Positions 1-12,932 of a stretch of DNA of 64,000 nt are shown here, in pieces. The stretch is from Phaseolus vulgaris (taxonomy: Eukaryota > Streptophyta > Magnoliopsida > Fabales > Fabaceae). The DNA lies in the NCBI RefSeq assembly GCF_000499845.2, contig NC_023757.2, positions 41,333,798 through 41,397,797 on the forward strand, written 5' to 3'. The notes under the pieces are model-generated. The model made no database searches, had not been told where the DNA came from, and was given only the letters and a program-made list of their open reading frames with translations. The first letter of the stretch is position 1. Every line of letters begins with the position of its first letter. Position numbers and translations under genes: made by a program.

Positions 1-518
1 CAAGCAACAGTGTCCCTTTGAGGCATCTCATCAAACACCTTACACGCATCACCTCCCCTCTGGCATTGCGAATACAAGTCCATTACAACAGTGAGCAAAA
101 GGGTATCCCATTGGTGCCCATCTTTCAATATGTTACAATGAACCTGAACCCCCCCAAGAAAATACAAAAGCCTGATACAAGACTTAACAGCAAAGGAAGC
201 CGATACAGGGTCTGCAGCAATGCCTCTTCTTCTCATATCCCGATACAAAAGGAGACCCTTTCGCGGGGAATCACTCATGGAACAGGCCCTGATCATGGTG
301 TTGTAATGAGAAACCAAGGGATGGGTGAAATGCTCAAAAAAACGGTGGGAGTAGTTGGCATCTTGCAATGGACCAGAGAGAGCTATACGGGACAAGAACT
401 GAATAGAAACTGGGGGGTATTGAATGAGGTTTGTGCGTATAATGTGAGCGTGGATTTGGAGCAACTGGGTCTTTTGGGAAACAGATTTTATTGCAGAAAT
501 AACGGGTTCTAGAGCCAT
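1..518 (-). CDS. PLS-class pentatricopeptide repeat (PPR) protein, N-terminal part
   Basis: The minus strand is open from an ATG at 516-518 to the window edge, giving 172 residues with no stop. An in-frame stop lies 21 bases upstream of this ATG, so it is the first possible start. The product begins MALEPVISAIKSVSQKTQLL and continues with the typical 'QIHAHIIRTNL' segment, then PPR-like repeats: 'SHYNTMIRACS' near residue 73, 'QVHCNILKDGH' near 126 and 'ACKVFDEMPQRD' near 160. The pattern of H-A-H-I-R and V-F-D-E-M-P-x-R-D motifs is that of plant PLS-type PPR proteins, which bind RNA in plastids or mitochondria and usually act in C-to-U editing. The E/DYW domains would lie left of the window, so the subclass cannot be confirmed. 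The family is normally about 550-700 residues and often intronless, as this part is. Confidence 0.9.
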   Translation of the reverse strand, partial: MALEPVISAIKSVSQKTQLLQIHAHIIRTNLIQYPPVSIQFLSRIALSGPLQDANYSHRFFEHFTHPLVSHYNTMIRACSMSDSPRKGLLLYRDMRRRGIAADPVSASFAVKSCIRLLYFLGGVQVHCNILKDGHQWDTLLLTVVMDLYSQCQRGGDACKVFDEMPQRDTVA

Positions 519-3500
519 GTGATGCTCAACGTTTGAGGTTTACGGTGAAACCCTGGAGTAGCTTCTGATTACATGGATCATTTCAGTGATCACCAACGAA
601 CTACAACCAAAGAAGTTGAACATGCCCAAGGGAACCCATTTTCAAAAGAATTCCACTGTGGAACAGTGAAAGCATGGGATAAATTATTAAAATAATAAAT
701 TGCGAAAATATATATTTTCTTCTTCTATTAGAATCACTATCTTGGATAGATTTTAAACCTTAATTATATTTATATTTTAGTCATTTTTTATATTAAATTT
801 TTTAATATTGTATTAATGTATATTTGAGTAGTAATTAATTTGATCCATAAAAAATAGTGAAGTGATGACGAAATGATTTTTTTACACTTCAATCCTTAAA
901 AATATTAATTTAACATGTTACTCTTTTCATGAGTGAAAATGTAAAGAGAGGTTTATAAATAAATTTTCATTTGGGTCTAAAAGAAAGTTGTTTTAATATT
1001 AAGTTCTTTTTTAAAAAATATTAACTTATTTTGTTATAATTTTTTTTTCAATGTTCAACCAAATATGTGTAGAATTTCGTTTATTTTTTTTAACCACTAT
1101 GTCAGTGAGTCTATTCAATCTCTTTTAACAAATTATTTTAGATAATTTCGTTTCTACCACTAATTACCCCTTCCTCTTAAGCTCTATTTGCTTTTATGGA
1201 TATACGGTTCACAATGAAAAAAATAGATAATATAATATGTGATTTATTTTCTAATTTTATAGTATATATTTAATATTTTAAGAAATTATTTGAAGTTATC
1301 TTTTTATTTAATTTGTTGTTGCGTTTATATTAATATTTTTTTTTATAATTATTATGTTTATGAGTTAGTAATTTATTTAATAATAATTTTTTATGAAATT
1401 ATTTTCTATTGTTAATTACGCTATATTATTTTTAGTATTTTTTTATTTTTTATTACTATAGGGTTTTTAATAATAAAAAATATTATCTTTTATTTATATA
1501 AGATCTGATTTATTTTCTAATTTTATAATGTATGTTAAATATTTTAAGAAATTATTTGAAGTTTTGTTTTTATTTAATTTGTTGAATACATTTTTTTTTC
1601 TAATTATAATTTTAAAATTATATCTCTTTATATTTAATATATATATTTATTTTTTAATTTTAATTTTTAAATTTACGAAATATATGAAAGTTGTTTATTT
1701 TTAAACAAAAATAACTAATTTCATTATTAAAAAATATAATAGACAATAATAAATTTGTAAAGTAACATTTAACAATTTAAAAAAAAATTAAAACTCACTC
1801 ACAACCATCATATCACTTACAAACTTTCATAAACTTTCTTCATACATCTACTTTAACATATCTCAATCCAAACAACCACACTTTTTTTCACAGTTTCTTC
1901 TCACATTTTCACACATCCACTCCTTCAAATCCTCACACATTCACTCTCCAATCCAAACACCATTAAAAAATAAACACAAGGAAATTATATTTATCACTTT
2001 TAACAACTTCTTCTCTTGTTCTCTTTTCATGCAAGATTAATCTCTAAGAGTATTTAAATAATAAATAAATATTAATTAGTCTTTTGAAGATTCGTAAACA
2101 AATATAAATAAAAACAACATAAACAAGATTATTACTTGATTCACCGCATGAGGATGTCACCTCAATTAGATAGGAGGATTTCTACATTGATTTTGAATTA
2201 AAAAAGGTCTTATCATTATTGAATTTGAGTATCAGTCTTTCTGGTTTTGTCTTATTTATTTATTTATTTATTTTGTTTATTACGTCTCTGCAGATAAAAG
2301 AAACTGGATTCATTTAAGATGGTGAATGTGTGGAGTTGTTTTACATAATATTTTCTGAGATATTATTTTGTCAGTTGTCTTGTCTAATAAAACTATATTT
2401 GTTTTGTATCTTATTCTAGAGACTACAACAAGGATGCGTGTTGTAGCACTTGATTTGATTTGCTTCATCTTTATTATTAATTATAAAGATTTGAAGGACA
2501 ATGTAATTTCGATATTGGAGTGATCTTGAAAGAAGAGAGAGTCACTTCTCAAGCCTTAATTATTGTTAGATTCATGCTTTACTTTATCATTTTAGAGAGT
2601 TTTGATGTAGATAGGTTGACGTATATACAAGATTTAATGATTTTCAGTTTTTTTTTCAAGTTATGTTTCTGTGTAATAGGTTGACATTTATTTTTTTTAA
2701 ATTAAAGTAATTAAGGGCATTTTTAATAATAATAAAAAGATACAATTGGGGAAAAAATCTAACAATAAAAAACAAATAAATTTAAAACAATATTTTAAAG
2801 CTTCCTTGTTGAATTAAACTACTGACGTTATGTGTGATGTAGTGGTGATATATACTTACATGTAACATATTATAAATAATAATTTTTAACCTTGTGTAAA
2901 TTAAAATTAAGATTAATATGATGGACTGGCCTAATAGAAGTTCACATGTGGATTTGATTCATGAAGTAAAAATAAGAAAAGATAATATATTATTATATTT
3001 TGCAGAGTGGATTCGTTTTCTTAGTATGATATTTCATCATCCTGAAGGTTCCAAATTACTTAATTTATTTGTATTAAATCACATTCCTTGCTTAAGAAAA
3101 TCACCAATTCAGGAAAAGAAAAAAAGAAAGAAAAAATTTATAACTTCAAGTCCCAGTTCCTATTTCTATTTTTTTTTTCGGAAGAAAAATATCTTATTTC
3201 CATTTACTTTAGTTGATGGTTGAATAAATTCGTTTATTCATACTCACGAGAAAATAAATAAAAATGGAATAGATGGAACTTTTGATTAATTATAAAATCA
3301 ATTATACACCTAATGAAATTAAATGAAAAAGTTTGTATAAAAATTAAGTATACAAAGTAATTAAACATAAGCATATTTTACTTTATTTTTATTCTATTAT
3401 TTCAGAAATCTGTCATATAAACAATTACTACGACCAAACGAGTTTATTATTGCGAGTAAATGAATCAGCAATGTAAAAATAACTCCCACGAAAATAACCA

Positions 3501-4395
3501 ATCATATACTACTACAACGGTGATATCTTATTTATTGACACACAATTTTTAATTCTTATTATTGTCTTGTAATAATCACATATTAATTAACACTTTCATA
3601 TCAGAAACAATCTTTCTCGTTACATCTTATTACATGATATTAATTTACGGAGATAAAATTTTAAGGTATGTAAGTGGAGAAGTGAGAGGCTATAAAAAGA
3701 TAGAAAAAGGAAAGTAAATGATAATGTAATAAGTTATGAACTAAAATGAGTAAAAAAAATTATGTATGAGTATTTTTGCAAGTTTAAATTTTAGTTTAAA
3801 AAAAACTCTCTCTTGATCCAATATCTAAAATTATCTTCTTTTAAAGATGAAAAAGAAATAGTTTTGAAAATAAAGAGTAAAAAATATGAAGAGAAAAAAC
3901 GTTATCTTAGTTTTGAAATGAATATTTTTGAATGAACGGAAGAATAAGAATTAAGAATATCCACACATTCATAAATAACATCGAAAGATTCATCCACCAT
4001 GATAGTAAAGAGATAATAGGTACGTACTTTTCCGCGTAAGGTGCTGGCGGACACAGAAAACAACATCAAACTTTATGTTCCTCTCTCTGCACTTCTTAAC
4101 TTCAGCAATTCAAAGCAACAGTATACTCCCAATTAAGACCACACAAAAATAACCATAAAGAATTCAATGGTACCAATACTAAACACATTACTATGACTAT
4201 AAACACCGTATAGAAAGATCTAAATACTCATATTCCTTATCTCAGTTTTAAATATTCGTCGCCAATGATTTTGTTCCATGAACCTCAATTACTCACAAAC
4301 AGAACACCACCTTTTGAACCCAACAAAAAGAACACCAACCACACTCCATTGCTAATATTTTGATATATAGTTGAGAAGTTTAATAGATATTTAAG
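519..4395. other. Intergenic, AT-rich, no gene recognised
   Basis: This holds the PPR promoter side and the 3' flank of the RKD gene. An approximately 78-bp segment occurs twice in direct orientation (1241-1318 and 1507-1584). Between about 1790 and 1970 the strand is strikingly CA/TC-rich with few G. A 101-codon open frame at 2918-3223 ends in lysine- and phenylalanine-rich low complexity and resembles no family. Confidence 0.6.
1241..1584 (+). repeat. Direct repeat pair, two copies about 266 bp apart
   Basis: Segments 1241-1318 and 1507-1584 both read gatttattttctaattttat at the start and share the core 'aatattttaagaaattatttgaagt' region with a few substitutions. The offset is 266 bp. Both lie in AT-rich DNA, so this may be a diverged tandem duplication or two relics of one small element. 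Confidence 0.55.
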
Positions 4396-5604
4396 CTATA
4401 ACTGAGAGATAAGATACTTGATGTCTAGTTCTTCTTCACTTTCATTACTATATTCTGGCATTGCGTCAATACTTGTACCACAGGCACTCCAAGAAGAACA
4501 CTGTGGTTCCCTCTGCCCTAGCTTTCTTTTCTTGTAGTTGGCCTTGAAACATGCCTGTCTAAGCCTTTTTGTGTTATCTTCCAGTTCAATATCTGGCATT
4601 TCCTCCAGAAGCTTCTTTTCACTTTCCAATGTCTCAATGGCATATTTCAACTTCTCTTCACTCTCTGGCCCCTCCTCTTTCAGAAGCTCCTGCAGCCCAC
4701 TTCCCATTGACAAAATTAGGAAATAGCTACCCTCATTTTATCACCATAAAGTACATTAAATAATCAACACATTAGCTAGGATCTTTACCCACACACATAT
4801 GTCTCACAAAGAGAACGTACGCACCTGTACATTATTTATCAGAGTTTGCAAGCTCATCAGCTTCCTGTGGGGCCACCTTCTTATACCCAACTCTCTGCAC
4901 CTTTTCTTCAATAGTGTCAGCCCCACATTAAGTTCTCTGGCAGCTTGTGTTATTGGCATGTAAAAGTACTGAGATATGGTCTTCCTTGATAACATTCTGC
5001 TACTGCTAGAGTTCGTTCTCTCTTCTCTCCCTTGCTTATTCTCCATCATTTCCTCCAAACCTCCTCCACGTTCTTCGTTCTTACGAAATAAAAAGCCCAC
5101 TTCCGTATCAAACACAGCATCCACTTCGTTCCACACAGAAAGCCCCTTATTAATATCATAGAAATCGTAGTCTGCTGTAACAAGACAACCAACATCTAAA
5201 TAAGGACAAGTAAAATAGCAGTGTCGTTATAAAATTTAAAGACTTGGAAAACTCATGTTCTTGATGTTGACGTAAGTATAACCTCGCAGGCTTGGTGTTG
5301 GTTCGATGGCGAGTGTTTCATATAAAGGATCTGAAGGGTAATACTCCATAAGAGGAACAGCATCATGGTGGTACTCTTGTATGGCTAAATCGTGCAGTGG
5401 AGGATACACTCCAGAGATTTCGCTGAGAAAAGGCATTCCAATAATTACAACTCAAAACCTAAAACAACTTACTAGCATTACATCATGGAAGGTGTAGAAG
5501 ATAATGGTTTACCTGTAAGAAAATTGGCACGTAAATGGAAATGACTTTTCGTCTATTTGATAATAAGAGCTCCAACCCATAAGAGGATGAGACTCCATGA
5601 TCAT
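4396..5604 (-). CDS. RKD: RWP-RK domain transcription factor, RKD class, four exons
   Basis: The predicted exons are 5513-5604, 5283-5422, 4825-5174 and 4396-4689, totalling 876 nt or 291 residues. Borders are TACAG|GTAAAC, TTTTCTCAG|C, CAG|GTGCGT and CTGCAG|GAG. The RWP-RK domain spans about residues 138-192, with '[20 protein letters not shown]' and the signature RWPHRK near 177-182, followed by a charged, probably coiled-coil segment rich in Leu, Glu and Lys encoded by the last exon. There is no PB1 domain, and the short length fits RKD rather than NIN-like proteins. RKD factors are DNA-binding regulators linked to egg-cell identity and embryo patterning. A second in-frame ATG lies at 5596-5598. 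The exon 2 donor is the weak point: GAG|GTTATA after 5283 is used here, while a donor after 5253 would add ten residues and also keep the frame. The introns near 5423-5512 and 4690-4824 are well supported. Confidence 0.88.
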
Positions 5605-5663
5605 GCAGAAGTAATGAAAGGATGAAACAGTAGGTAGAACGTGGGAATATGAAAGGAAGTTGG

Positions 5664-5674
5664 TAATATATATA
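5664..5674 (-). promoter_or_regulatory. Probable TATA box of the RKD-class gene
   Basis: On the minus strand a TATATATA run lies about 60-70 bp upstream of the RKD start codon, a usual distance for a short leader. A (GAT)n microsatellite at 5709-5729 lies just upstream of it. Confidence 0.4.
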
Positions 5675-8370
5675 CGAAATATGAATATGAATTTACTACA
5701 TCGTCGTTGATGATGATGATGATGATGATAGTGTATCATTTGTAACAAATGGAAGTAATTAATTGCTTGGAGAATGTGCGCCGTCTTGTATGCATGAATG
5801 CATTTTAATGGTAAAGAGTATGCTTGTGAGAGTTACAAGATCAATTTAATTATCAGCATAATTATATCCAAGGGTTCCAAATGCTCAATCTCAACCTTTG
5901 GATCAGATGCAAAATTAATTAACTCGCTGTTTTCCTTCCTTTTTTGCTTTTTTATCATGAGATTTTTCAGTCACTCGTTTCAAAGTTTCAACCTAAATGA
6001 ATTCTCTTGCTGTAAAAGAGAGAGAGAGAGAGATAATATATTAGTAGATGGTGGCTACATGAAGGGGTTTTTAACATAGACTCATAATTAATCAAGTTGA
6101 GGAAATGTTCCTATGAATTATCAATTCGCAGTCAGTTTCAACAAATTTGGTTGGGAATGAGCGATTAGGCATGCTAAGTTTGCAGTTATTGATATGATGG
6201 TCTTAAATAATGAATCTCTGGGACATGCATGGTTGCATGCTGCACGTTTTCCCGTTTTCTTCCAAGCAATAGATGGACATGAAAGTTTAACAAATTACCA
6301 TGACGCAATTATCATAATCATTTACCTCTCTGCTACTCCATCTACCAATAATCATTACTGATAATATTTGATTTGCAGAGATAATTAATGACACAAGGCT
6401 ACTATTATCTATTTACTCATTCTTTATTTTCACCCTTTTAATGCCCTTAATTCATTCATTTATTCTACGTTTTAATTAAGTTCTAACTGAAGGATAACGA
6501 ATTCAACTCACCATTATCATATTCATGGACCTGTAACGGACAGAAGAAAAACACTATTTATTTTCCCCGACTGTTACTAACAAGTACCTCCATTGTATAG
6601 TTGCTTTCACACCCATATAATTCATTTTTTTATTCATATTTATATATGTATAAATAACCACGTATGATTATTCAATTTCATGATATTTATTGATAATTGT
6701 ATCTTATTCGATTTATTTATTTTTAATCATTCGTAAATAAAATTAATTATATTTATTTACACAATTAATCACGCAAATGAATGAACATTAGGTGTAAAAA
6801 CTCCGAATTTACGATAGCCTTTTTTTAGTTATGGTTCAATCACAATTTATCACATACAGTAAATAAAATTATTTTTATAATAATTATCTTGAAAATGATA
6901 TTGAACATAAACTGCTTGATTGACGGGTAAAAAGTATTTTCACAATGCATGCTTAAATTCTAACCTAAATATAACCTTGAATTTTAATACATCGGTAGTA
7001 TAAATTTATTATATAGTTAATTAATTAAATTAATTTATTACCAAAAGTATTATGATAATTTTTCATGAAAAAGTGGATAGAAAGCTCCTCAAATGAAAAT
7101 TATTTTTTTAATATCAAATTATCGTGAAATTAAATGCGAATTCAAGTTAGTATTTATCTGTCTTTAAATATTAACACGTTATATATTAATTTCATTAATA
7201 AAATTGGATCAATTTATTATAAATGATTACACTATAAAATATAGTTCAATTAATTCTCAAACAAATTCTTAATACAATATTTTATTTATGTAAATGAAAA
7301 ATGCTTATTATTAGCATCAAAATAAAGAAAACCTAGCATAACTAACCGATGAATATTTTAAGAAAATATTATTTGTGTGAGGGAGAGGTTCAACTCTATA
7401 GGTCCAATCCAACAAATAAATTTATTACTGTCATTTTATTCACTCGTACGAATCTTATAAACAAACTTTAAACTATTATAAGATATTTTTGTTTTGTTTT
7501 TTTCTTGTTTATTTGATGAAAAATATTCAATATTTTTTTTATATGTTTGAGACATAAATGTATTATTTTTTTCATTTATTTCTCTAAGAAATAGTATGAG
7601 AGTACAAATTAGACAACTCATATCTCTTTTATGTTTTACATTTTAAATGATAAATAGTGTAGTTGTTGGAGGAAAAATAAATGATAAAAACAAAAAAAGA
7701 AGAGAAAGTGAAACTTTTCATAGGTATCGTAATGGAAAAAAAATGAATTTGATCAAATGATAATAATATACTTTATATAAAATCATTATTTTATTTCTTT
7801 TTCAAATAACATAATTTTTTAAAATATATATGGTGTTACCATTGGCTTTGAAAAAATAGTAGTTAAATTTGTAAAACATACATATAAAAATCAAGTTACA
7901 TTTTTTAATTAATGAATTTGTAAAAAATATAATCAAGAAGTCAAATGGACTGATCCAATATATAAAGACATAATTTTCAGAAAACCAAGGCACACCAGAT
8001 AAGGATTTTCCTTTAATTTCTTTCTTTCCTCTTTCCATCTAAAGAAGACAATTGTATATTGTTTTTTATCTTACATATATTTCTTTCCTTTGTCGTCTTT
8101 TTTTCTGTTTCACTTTTAATCCAAATATAAAATGACCTAAGAATACCCAGATTGGTTACTACGACTGAACTTGCACTGTTGGCTTAATTTTGTAATATGC
8201 AAAGGATTAGGACAGAACAGAAATATAACTAGGAATTATGAAATAAGCTGGTAATATATCTGAATTCTGAAGTATACAGTTACTGTAGGAATAATGAAAT
8301 AAGCTGGGCAAGGATACAAAAAACATTTAGATCCTAAAACACAACAAAGACTATACCATTCACATTGCAC
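5675..8370. other. Intergenic, AT-rich, no gene recognised
   Basis: Upstream flank of the RKD gene and 3' flank of the EMB514-like gene. A (GA)n run is at about 6019-6032. Open frames here are short, rich in Lys, Phe, Ile and Asn, and match no family I know. Confidence 0.55.
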
Positions 8371-9131
8371 TCAATGTCTTGATCCTCCTTTTTTCCCATG
8401 CCCACGCCCACCTTTCCCACCACCACTCTTTCCTCTATGATTTTTTGCTCCACCTAATGCCCTGTTTGCATCATGTTTCACTTGCATCTCTTCTGGCAAG
8501 GGAAGAATAGAATCTACACATTTGCGGAAGCTAAAATCATCAACAGATTCATTATCCCGTATGAGGAAGAAGCACCTACTTTTCCACATAGGATGCTTGC
8601 GGACTTGAAAAACTCGTATTCCCCCACCAATCTTTTCATCGGGCCCTGTATGGCCGTTCTTGAGCAATTCCAGCAACATTGTATGTTCATACTGCCGCAC
8701 AAAAACAACCATAAGTAAGTATTCAGGTTGCTTCCACTGTATTATCAAGAAACATTACTGAGGCAACATAGTAAGACCGAGCTAATTTAAAATATACATA
8801 TTTGCTGCTGACAATGCACTTGCATGCAGTTCAATCTTGAAATGCCCATGCATTATTTAAAATAAGTGTTTTCAGTGCATTTCTTGAACTATTTGACACC
8901 GACCTGCCAAACATGATAAATAAACACAACAAAAGTCTTAACCAAATCTTAAGAAACAATGTCTTGCGTAATCTCTTTCTCCCTTTTCACTTGACTAAAA
9001 ATCATACAATATATTTCTTTGCAAGTGTCCAAAATAACCTAACTTATTTTTGGTCATCTTATTTCACAATCGGTGTCTTTGCACGCGATCACTTGGTATA
9101 GTAACTTTTTATGTGACCACACATAACATAA

Positions 9132-9183
<52 letters not shown>

Positions 9184-9851
9184 ATCCAACCTAGTCAATA
9201 AAACGGAATAGGATAATTCTGATGGTTTGGACAACTTCAATGAATTTTAAATGGATTAATTGTGTGTATTTAACAATGCAGCACAATCCAATTCAATCAA
9301 AATATATTTGCCATTTGAAGCTCAAGAGCTGAAAAGTATGAAGCCACATATTTTGAAGAAATTGAGTCATATCAATCAAAACCCATACAAGACAAAGTAT
9401 GGGCACAGTATCTTAGAAATGCAGTAGTCACAGGCAAATTAAAAATACGATTCTTTTATCCAAGAAAAAGAGAAAAAATAAAAAACGATAACTGTTACGA
9501 GTGTTGGAATACCTGGTTAAGATTGAGATAAGGAGGCCAAGTATGAAGGAGATTGTTGAAGTAATCGAACATTTCCACGGAAGAAGCGAAACTTAAGAAA
9601 CCCAATTTCACGGGACCCGAGGGTTTCTTCTCTTTTTCATCCTCTCCGGTCAAAGGTTCTCTTTCCTCTTCCGGCTCCACCTTATGCTTCTTCGAAACAC
9701 CGTCTACTTCGCCATCATGGTTCTCTCTACTCCGCTTCTGGTTGGGCTCACCATTCGATGCTGAGTCAACGGCGGCGGGTTCGGAACTCTCGACAGCCAT
9801 ATCTACGGCGGCGTCAGTGGTGGAGGGGTCGACGATTTCCGGTTCCGCCAT
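8371..9851 (-). CDS. EMB514: EMB514/DOMINO1-like DUF3223 nuclear protein, two exons
   Basis: Exon 1 is 9513-9851 (113 codons, starting MAEPEIVDPSTTDAAVDMAV) and exon 2 is 8371-8691, with borders CAG|GTATTC and GCGGCAG|TATGAA, both phase 0. The product is 219 residues. The N-terminal 75 residues are acidic and disordered with a basic 'KKHK' patch likely to be a nuclear signal. Residues about 78-185 form the DUF3223 (DCL-type) domain, from 'GPVKLGFLSF' through 'YEHTMLLELLKNGH', 'IRVFQVRKHPMWKSRCFFL' and 'SVDDFSFRKCVDSILPLP'. The C-terminus is a Gly/Lys/Arg-rich tail (GKSGGGKGGRGHGKKGG). In Arabidopsis, EMB514/DOMINO1 is a nuclear and nucleolar protein needed for embryo growth. The plastid DCL relatives share the domain but have a transit peptide, which this protein lacks. 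The 821-bp intron carries a long AT microsatellite. Confidence 0.92.
9134..9181. repeat. (AT)n microsatellite inside the EMB514-like intron
   Basis: An uninterrupted AT dinucleotide run of about 48 bp lies in the intron between the two DUF3223 exons. It is a likely length-polymorphic marker. Confidence 0.95.
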
Positions 9852-12800
9852 GGTGTGCGAACGTGGCTGTTGGTATTGTTAGTTTGAAAACTTCATTAAA
9901 AGCAAAATTGGGAGCGGGAGGATTGACCTAATTTTTCTTTGTTCACAGCCCAATTAATTCGGCCTCACTGTTGTTTTCTGGGCCGAAGCTTGTTTAAATT
10001 CAATTTTCTGGCCATTCAATAAAATGAAATTATTATATTCACCCTCTTTTTTCATATTTCTACCCCAAATGTATTCCTCTAAAATTCTATCCCTGTTCTA
10101 TTTTAACCCACAACTTACGACTAACACCTGTTGATATTAATAAAATATGATTCACTATAAACAATCTTGGAAGAAAAATGAAGGACTCAAAATTTCAATT
10201 TAAAAATAGTGAAAGGATTCAAGTTCTATTTCAAGACATATTATTAACATCTTTGATTGATTTGAAACAAGTTAGGTAACTAATCAATAACAAACTTAGT
10301 ACAATTAGGAGACTAAGCTATTTAGGATATAGTCAATTGGCCTCCTTCAACATTCTTTTTGCATCACTTAACTAATATTTTGTATCACGTTGAACTTCAT
10401 TTTTTTTACCCAAATTGAGTTTGAATAAAAAAATCAGCCAATGGTTCTACTGAAAAGATCTATTCAACAACATTAACTAAAAGTACCTGTCTTGTATTAT
10501 CCAAATAAACTTCATTTCATTAACAATTTTTTAAGAAAAATATCCAAACAGCAATCATATTATTTTAAACATTTTTTTACGAAACTTAAGTTTGTAAGAT
10601 AGTTTAATTCAAGTTTTGTTTCAAAAACATGCAATTAGTATTTTCTAATTATTGTATAAATAAAGACTGTAACTGCGAGTATTATAATAAGAGATAATTC
10701 AAATCATTAACCGAGACTTATTGTTCAATTGTAATAACAGAGAAAACTAAGAGAGTTGGTCGAGAGTTTACTAAAATAAAAATTTCGAGTTGTAATACTA
10801 GTTCATTTTGAATTTTGTATGTAAACTAAAGTTCGTTACCATTTTAATTAAACTATTTTGTGTGTCTTTCTTGTTTTTCTTAGTTTTCCTTCCAACTGTT
10901 TCGTTTGAAGAATCTGTATTTTCGTTTGTGGTAGATGCATGGTGAATTTGTCTAGAGTTATTCTACAACAATTGTGCCAAACTCTGTTGGCAGTGTTAAA
11001 TCTACTCCAATTGCCATGCAAATGCAAGTATTATGTCTTTTGTGGTCTCAGAGGGAAATTAAGTAATATTCTGACACTTTCCATTTTCCATCTTTTACGA
11101 AATTATCTAAATCTTCAATTATTGCAAAGTTCTTAAGGCTTCATAACCAGTAAAACAGCATGGTATGTAGTCGATGGTGCTTCCAAGTTCAAAGTATCTT
11201 TCATAGCAGTTGCTTCTGTCGATTTTTTTCTTCTGCATTCTTGTTTCTGTTAGTTTTTCATGTTTTACTAGCTGGGCTTTTAATTTTTCAATATGCTATA
11301 TCTGGTACCTTTGGAGTTGTATCTTATCATATATCACTTTGTATTTGTTGTCTGTTTCTTTGAAACAAGTCTCTAAGCTGCAATTCTACTCTATTCCTCT
11401 GTCACACTTTAAGACCATCCACTCATGCCCATTAGGCAATCGACATCTGCCCCAGAAGAAGGTCTTTCTTCTTTTCGATTATTTAGCAATTCCTTAACAT
11501 TTAATATACATATCCAAAAATAAGTACACTGCCAAATATCTTTATCCTTTTGTTGATCCACCATTGTAGTCAATGTTATAGTAATAGGAGACAACAATGG
11601 GGATAGGGACCACTATTGACAGATTTATAGAACATTAATAACTTGTTTTTTCTTACCAATTTCAGTTTGCTTTTGCCTACTTTTGTGCTTTCATTTCTGC
11701 TTATTTACTTATTTTGGGTCAGTGCATTTAGTCCTTATAGCTCCACAAGGGACTACGTGTTTATTGCATTGTAGCTAAGACATGACAGAAACATTGTTTT
11801 GATACAAGTTTCAGAAGCTCCATGTCTGGTTTTCAAAAATGGTTTCTTAAATTAGAAGTACCCGTAACACCTTCAGCACAGGGTTAAGATAAACTACAAT
11901 ATAACGAACCCGTGAAAAGATGAAACATAGAGGAGCATATGCATGGCCGTGAGTTGGGATCATTTTGAACTAATTCCGATTGTATATTAATATATTACAA
12001 TTGATGGAACTGAAAAGCTGTTGTTACTGAAGGTGAAGTATTATTTTGTAAAGCCATCGTTCATTTATTTCTTTTTCTTAAACAATGGTTAGATATTTCT
12101 TTTACTTTAATACATAGCTCTAAAGTAGTGGGGCAGCAAGAGTATCCAAGTAATTGACCATGTTCGTAGAACAAGATTCTATTCTTCCCCCACTGATTCT
12201 TTTTTCTCTTAAGGTGGTGAAACATGTGAATTATACTGTTTATTGGAACCATAAAATTGTAAAATATAAAAAGAAAAAAAGAGGGTAAGAGATAAGAGGA
12301 TATTGGATAGAAGAGAGTTGAGTGAGGTTGGTCTTCATGGATTATCGAGAAAAATAAAGGAAGATTGGCCATATTTGGAAGTTAACAAAGGTTTTCTTTA
12401 AACTCCTTTTGAATGGAGGGTTTTGAGCTAAGACATGGAAGGATTTGTGAGAAAAGCATAAAGGAATTGCATTAAACACAAGAAACAGAGGCTGCAAATA
12501 TATTTTTGCATGGAGAGAAGAGCTTGGAATTCTAAAGATAGTTAGCATAAAGAAAGTGATGGGAACACAAAAGACAGTTATTGGTTGGTATGTTTTTATG
12601 GAGTGGTTGCTATTCCCCACCTTCTCCCAAAATGCTCTACTTTTAATGGCTTTCTTGTCTATGTTAAGTTACCATTCTAAACCAGTCACTTCAATTCTTC
12701 TACCTTTTATTTCTAGTGCTCATGTCATGGTCAATGAGGTTCACCTCTCTTAACACTACATAATAAACAAAACAAACACAAATCATTTCTCCAATTTTGT

Positions 12801-12932
12801 TCACCAAAAAGAGACATTGTAATCCTAATTTAAGGCTACCTGATTAAAGAAATAAAATAAAAAAAATAATTAAAATAGTTTAAATATACTTTTTAGTCCC
12901 TCCAAATATGTCTTTATATAGGATGGTGATAC
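9852..12932. other. Intergenic with possible retroelement and gene relics
   Basis: The first part is the upstream flank of the EMB514-like gene. From about 10131 (TGTTGATATT...) to about 10890 the layout resembles a copia-type LTR, with a TATA-like 'tgtataaataaag' at about 10655-10667, but I see no matching terminal CA or target duplication. The segments 10950-11028 and 11420-11510 read like broken exons (see separate entry). 11600-12930 shows nothing recognisable. Confidence 0.35.
10950..11515 (+). pseudogene. Possible relic of an unidentified multi-exon gene
   Basis: Two short plus-strand stretches have protein-like composition unlike the surrounding AT-rich DNA. One at about 10960-11028 reads 'STTIVPNSVGSVKSTPIAMQ' and is followed by a GTATTA donor-like site; upstream at about 10870-10881 is a pyrimidine-rich tract ending TTCTTAG. 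A second at about 11418-11510 reads 'PLMPIRQSTSAPEEGLSSFR'. Neither has a start, and stops separate them. I do not recognise the family. Confidence 0.25.

Noticed and set aside
18..512. 164-codon plus-strand open frame at the left end
   Set aside because: It is the antisense shadow of the PPR gene, which is open through the edge on the minus strand and has clear PPR motifs.
2918..3223. 101-codon plus-strand open frame
   Set aside because: Ends in Lys- and Phe-rich low complexity, has no motif and no supporting signals.
4804..5136. Reading the RWP-RK frame as a single-exon 110-residue protein
   Set aside because: Its first codon is GTG (Val), it runs into an intron after CAG|GTGCGT, and clear exons lie on both sides.
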